Origin: JAKAGZ01 sp964595355
GTDB lineage: Bacteria; Bacteroidota; Ignavibacteria; Ignavibacteriales; Ignavibacteriaceae
Reading direction: 5' to 3'
Assembly (NCBI GenBank): GCA_964595355.1
Contig: CAZQQD010000135.1
Location: 1-5,782, forward strand
Length of the DNA stretch: 5,782 nt
Shown here: piece by piece, positions 4,492-5,782 of the stretch
Position numbering within the stretch: position 1 is the first letter of the stretch
Layout: every line of letters starts with the position of its first letter
Made by a program: the position numbers and the translations under genes
Notes under the pieces: model-generated
Told to the model about the DNA's origin: nothing
The model's input: the letters and a program-made list of their open reading frames with translations, nothing else
Database searches by the model: none

Positions 4492-4599
4492 ATTACCATC
4501 CTTCCGCCAAAGTCCACATAACTACTGACTCAACAAAGACGGCATATCTGGTTCGGCTTATTTTAGTTTATAATACATTTATTAAATTATACACCTATT

Positions 4600-4884
4600 C
4601 TAAAATGGCAAATCATCTTCATCTTGTGTACCTTCAATTTCCGGCTTACTACTCGGTTGGCTATCCGGTTTCTGATGATCATTCAAATAAGCCGTATGAG
4701 TGTCTCCATATTTACCCGGCTTATGCATTCTCGTTATTTTAAGTTTAACTTTGCCGTCTTTATCTCTATTTTCTTGCAAGAATTCAATAAACTTATCTAC
4801 GTTAATAGTTGATAAAAAGAAAGCTCCATATTGACCAATTATTTCCTTGTAATAAATCCCTTTTGTGTATGTTTTGTCTGCCAT
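4600..4884 (-). CDS. small SSB-like protein with acidic C-terminal tip
   Basis: The protein has 94 residues when started at ATG 4884, one base after the ERF stop and behind AGGGGA. The longer frame from 4917 would start inside the ERF gene without a good SD. Residues 1-60 are strand-rich (TYTKGIYYKEIIG, GAFFLSTINV, KVKLKITRM), compatible with a small OB-like fold. Residues 70-85 form a P/S/Q-rich linker, and the C-terminus is DEDDLPF. That tip closely matches the D-D-D-I/L-P-F ending by which bacterial SSBs recruit repair and replication partners. Its location directly after an annealing protein supports a single-stranded DNA role. It is much shorter than typical SSB (about 110-180 residues), and I do not recognise its N-terminal family, so the SSB-like label rests on tail and context. 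Confidence 0.68.
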   Translation of the reverse strand: MADKTYTKGIYYKEIIGQYGAFFLSTINVDKFIEFLQENRDKDGKVKLKITRMHKPGKYGDTHTAYLNDHQKPDSQPSSKPEIEGTQDEDDLPF

Positions 4885-4885
4885 G

Positions 4886-5656
4886 TTATCCCCTATTCTT
4901 GTTTTTTTCAGCTTCAATATTACCCTTAATATCCGAGAATGTTTTTTTATGTGTTTCTCTTTCTGATTGATTCATCTTATTCCATAATGATGTTAATGCT
5001 TTGGTAGTTTCACAAGACTTAATTAACTTTTCCCAATTGACATCGTTTATAACTGCCGGTTTTTTCTCTTGCGGAGCCGGTATAGATTCTTTCTTACCGC
5101 TTGTTGATGATTCACCGTCGTTATCGTCTTCAGCGGTACTTAGTCCTAATACACCAATTAGAGTATAACGTTGTAAATAAGTCCGTGTGCTGCCAATTGA
5201 TTGAATGTCGTTTTTACTTCCACTTGTGTCTTTACCTGCCTGCATTGTTGAAGATTCACTATGTCCATCAATATGGCTTAATATACAGGTACATTTTATT
5301 ACTCCATTTTCTTCAAACTCCCAACGATATGATAAGCCATTTTTTTTAAGAATTGGTTTTATGATTTTTATAATGTAAGGAAGCGGAGCATAATTGTATC
5401 TAACATTACCACCCCTGCTTGATGGGAAATCTACTTTTTTTGGTTTTTTAATTTCCGGCAGTTCATTCTGGAAATTAGTCATTGCAGAAAGAAAAGACTT
5501 TTTAGCTTGCGATTTTTCCCACCGTTCCTGCAAATTCATAAGTCTCTCCAGCGTATCTATTCCCGCACCCTGAGCAAGAGCTTGTGATATTAAACTATGT
5601 GGAGAGTTCCCGACTAGTTCTTGTGTATTTTCTTTTGTTGTTATTTCTTCGTTCAT
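4886..5656 (-). CDS. erf: ERF-family single-strand annealing recombinase
   Basis: This 256-residue protein belongs to the ERF superfamily, named after the P22 essential recombination function. Such proteins bind single-stranded DNA and anneal complementary strands during phage recombination. The core runs from about residue 34 to 180. An N-terminal helix (LERLMNLQERWEKSQAKKSFLSAM) leads to the conserved YNYAPLPYIIKIIKPILKKNGL (87-108), then strands around CTCILSHIDGHSESSTM (122-138). The strongest signature is GSKNDIQSIGSTRTYLQRYTL (146-166), followed by GVLGLSTAEDDNDG. Residues 182-205 form a low-complexity linker, and 206-256 make a helical C-terminal domain (TTKALTSLWNKMNQSER). Length is normal for the family. 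AGGAG (5662-5666) precedes ATG 5656, and one base separates the genes on each side, so all three are probably translated together. Confidence 0.92.
   Translation of the reverse strand: MNEEITTKENTQELVGNSPHSLISQALAQGAGIDTLERLMNLQERWEKSQAKKSFLSAMTNFQNELPEIKKPKKVDFPSSRGGNVRYNYAPLPYIIKIIKPILKKNGLSYRWEFEENGVIKCTCILSHIDGHSESSTMQAGKDTSGSKNDIQSIGSTRTYLQRYTLIGVLGLSTAEDDNDGESSTSGKKESIPAPQEKKPAVINDVNWEKLIKSCETTKALTSLWNKMNQSERETHKKTFSDIKGNIEAEKNKNRG
4889..4894 (-). promoter_or_regulatory. SD AGGGGA that decides the SSB-like start
   Basis: AGGGGA lies within the last codons of the ERF gene, four bases before ATG 4884. The only separation between ERF stop and SSB-like start is a single C (TAACATG), the same junction as between the upstream gene and ERF. 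This supports ATG 4884 over the in-frame ATG at 4917. Confidence 0.7.
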
Positions 5657-5657
5657 G

Positions 5658-5782
5658 TTAACTCCTGCTTACTGGTATTTTTTCAGAATGTAATTTTACA
5701 CCCGGAATAGAGATAGTGCCTTTTGTAGCTTGAGCTATTTTATTTAATGCCGATTGATTCGGTAGTTTATATTCGTCTGGTA
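5658..5782 (-). CDS. 3' end of an unknown gene upstream of ERF (partial)
   Basis: An open minus-strand frame enters from the right edge and ends at TAA 5658-5660, giving the last 40 or so residues of a protein. The visible end includes PDEYKLPNQSALNKIAQATK, then GTISIPGVKLH and a terminal EKIPVSRS. It contains no catalytic motif, and the piece is too short to identify the family. One base separates its stop from the ERF start, and the ERF SD lies inside its last codons, so it is surely part of the same operon. In comparable phage modules this slot often holds nuclease, inhibitor or hypothetical genes, but the sequence does not choose among them. Confidence 0.75.
   Translation of the reverse strand, partial: PDEYKLPNQSALNKIAQATKGTISIPGVKLHSEKIPVSRS
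5662..5666 (-). promoter_or_regulatory. SD AGGAG for ERF
   Basis: AGGAG is five bases before ATG 5656 and lies inside the end of the upstream frame, supporting this start for ERF and coupled translation. Confidence 0.75.

Noticed and set aside
4492..4599. Short frames and promoter-like TATAAT in the 108-base gap between the SSB-like and zinc-ribbon genes
   Set aside because: The minus-strand frames are eight codons or fewer and lack an SD. TATAAT near 4588 has no acceptable -35 at 16-18 bases. Nothing here can be supported as a feature.
4434..4742. Plus-strand 102-codon frame
   Set aside because: It is antisense to the zinc-ribbon gene and the SSB-like gene, both strongly supported by motifs and SD sites; it has no SD of its own.
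5101..5349. Plus-strand 82-codon frame
   Set aside because: It lies wholly opposite the conserved ERF core and shows no family features.
1..5782. CRISPR array, tRNA genes, insertion sequence ends, toxin-antitoxin pair
   Set aside because: I looked for regularly spaced repeats, cloverleaf arms with CCA ends, transposase motifs with terminal repeats, and paired small basic/acidic toxin-antitoxin motifs, and found none that hold up.

Overview
The window looks like part of the leftward early region (recombination/replication accessory genes) of a tailed double-stranded DNA phage or prophage from a low-GC bacterial host. The DNA is AT-rich. Thirteen complete or partial genes are packed on the minus strand with overlaps or short gaps, and most are small. 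Several recognisable families are typical of phage recombination modules. Most starts have clear Shine-Dalgarno sequences (AGGAG, AAGGAG, GGAG, AGGGGA), so the host uses SD-led initiation. The host lineage cannot be fixed from this window.

Reading in the direction of transcription (right to left), the window opens with the 3' end of an unknown gene (5658-5782). It is followed without spacing by an ERF-family single-strand annealing protein (4886-5656) and a small protein with an SSB-like acidic tail (4600-4884). Next come a cysteine-rich zinc-ribbon protein (4264-4491), a NUMOD4-HNH-AP2 homing-type endonuclease (3673-4176), a DUF1367-like protein (3266-3676), a 61-residue phage protein (2995-3180), a MazG-like nucleotide pyrophosphohydrolase (2480-2857), a RusA-like Holliday junction resolvase (2121-2468) and an HNH-like putative nuclease with an LHH motif (1715-2110). 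The left quarter (68-1637) holds four small proteins that I do not recognise. A short plus-strand reading frame ending at 62, followed by a perfect intrinsic terminator (61-85), suggests that a rightward gene converges on the leftward operon here.

Together, ERF (strand annealing), the SSB-like protein, RusA (junction resolution) and the HNH-like nuclease form a plausible phage recombination pathway. The MazG-like enzyme probably acts on the nucleotide pool, and the NUMOD4/HNH/AP2 gene is probably a selfish insertion. The least expected feature is that four of the longer intergenic gaps (1638-1714, 2858-2994, 3181-3265, 4177-4263) each contain a GC-rich inverted repeat that would fold in the leftward mRNA. 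One looks like an intrinsic terminator and one is a three-tier nested stem. The pentamer GCCGG/CCGGC occurs 13 times in this AT-rich window, partly in those stems. No CRISPR array, tRNA, rRNA, insertion sequence or origin was recognised.
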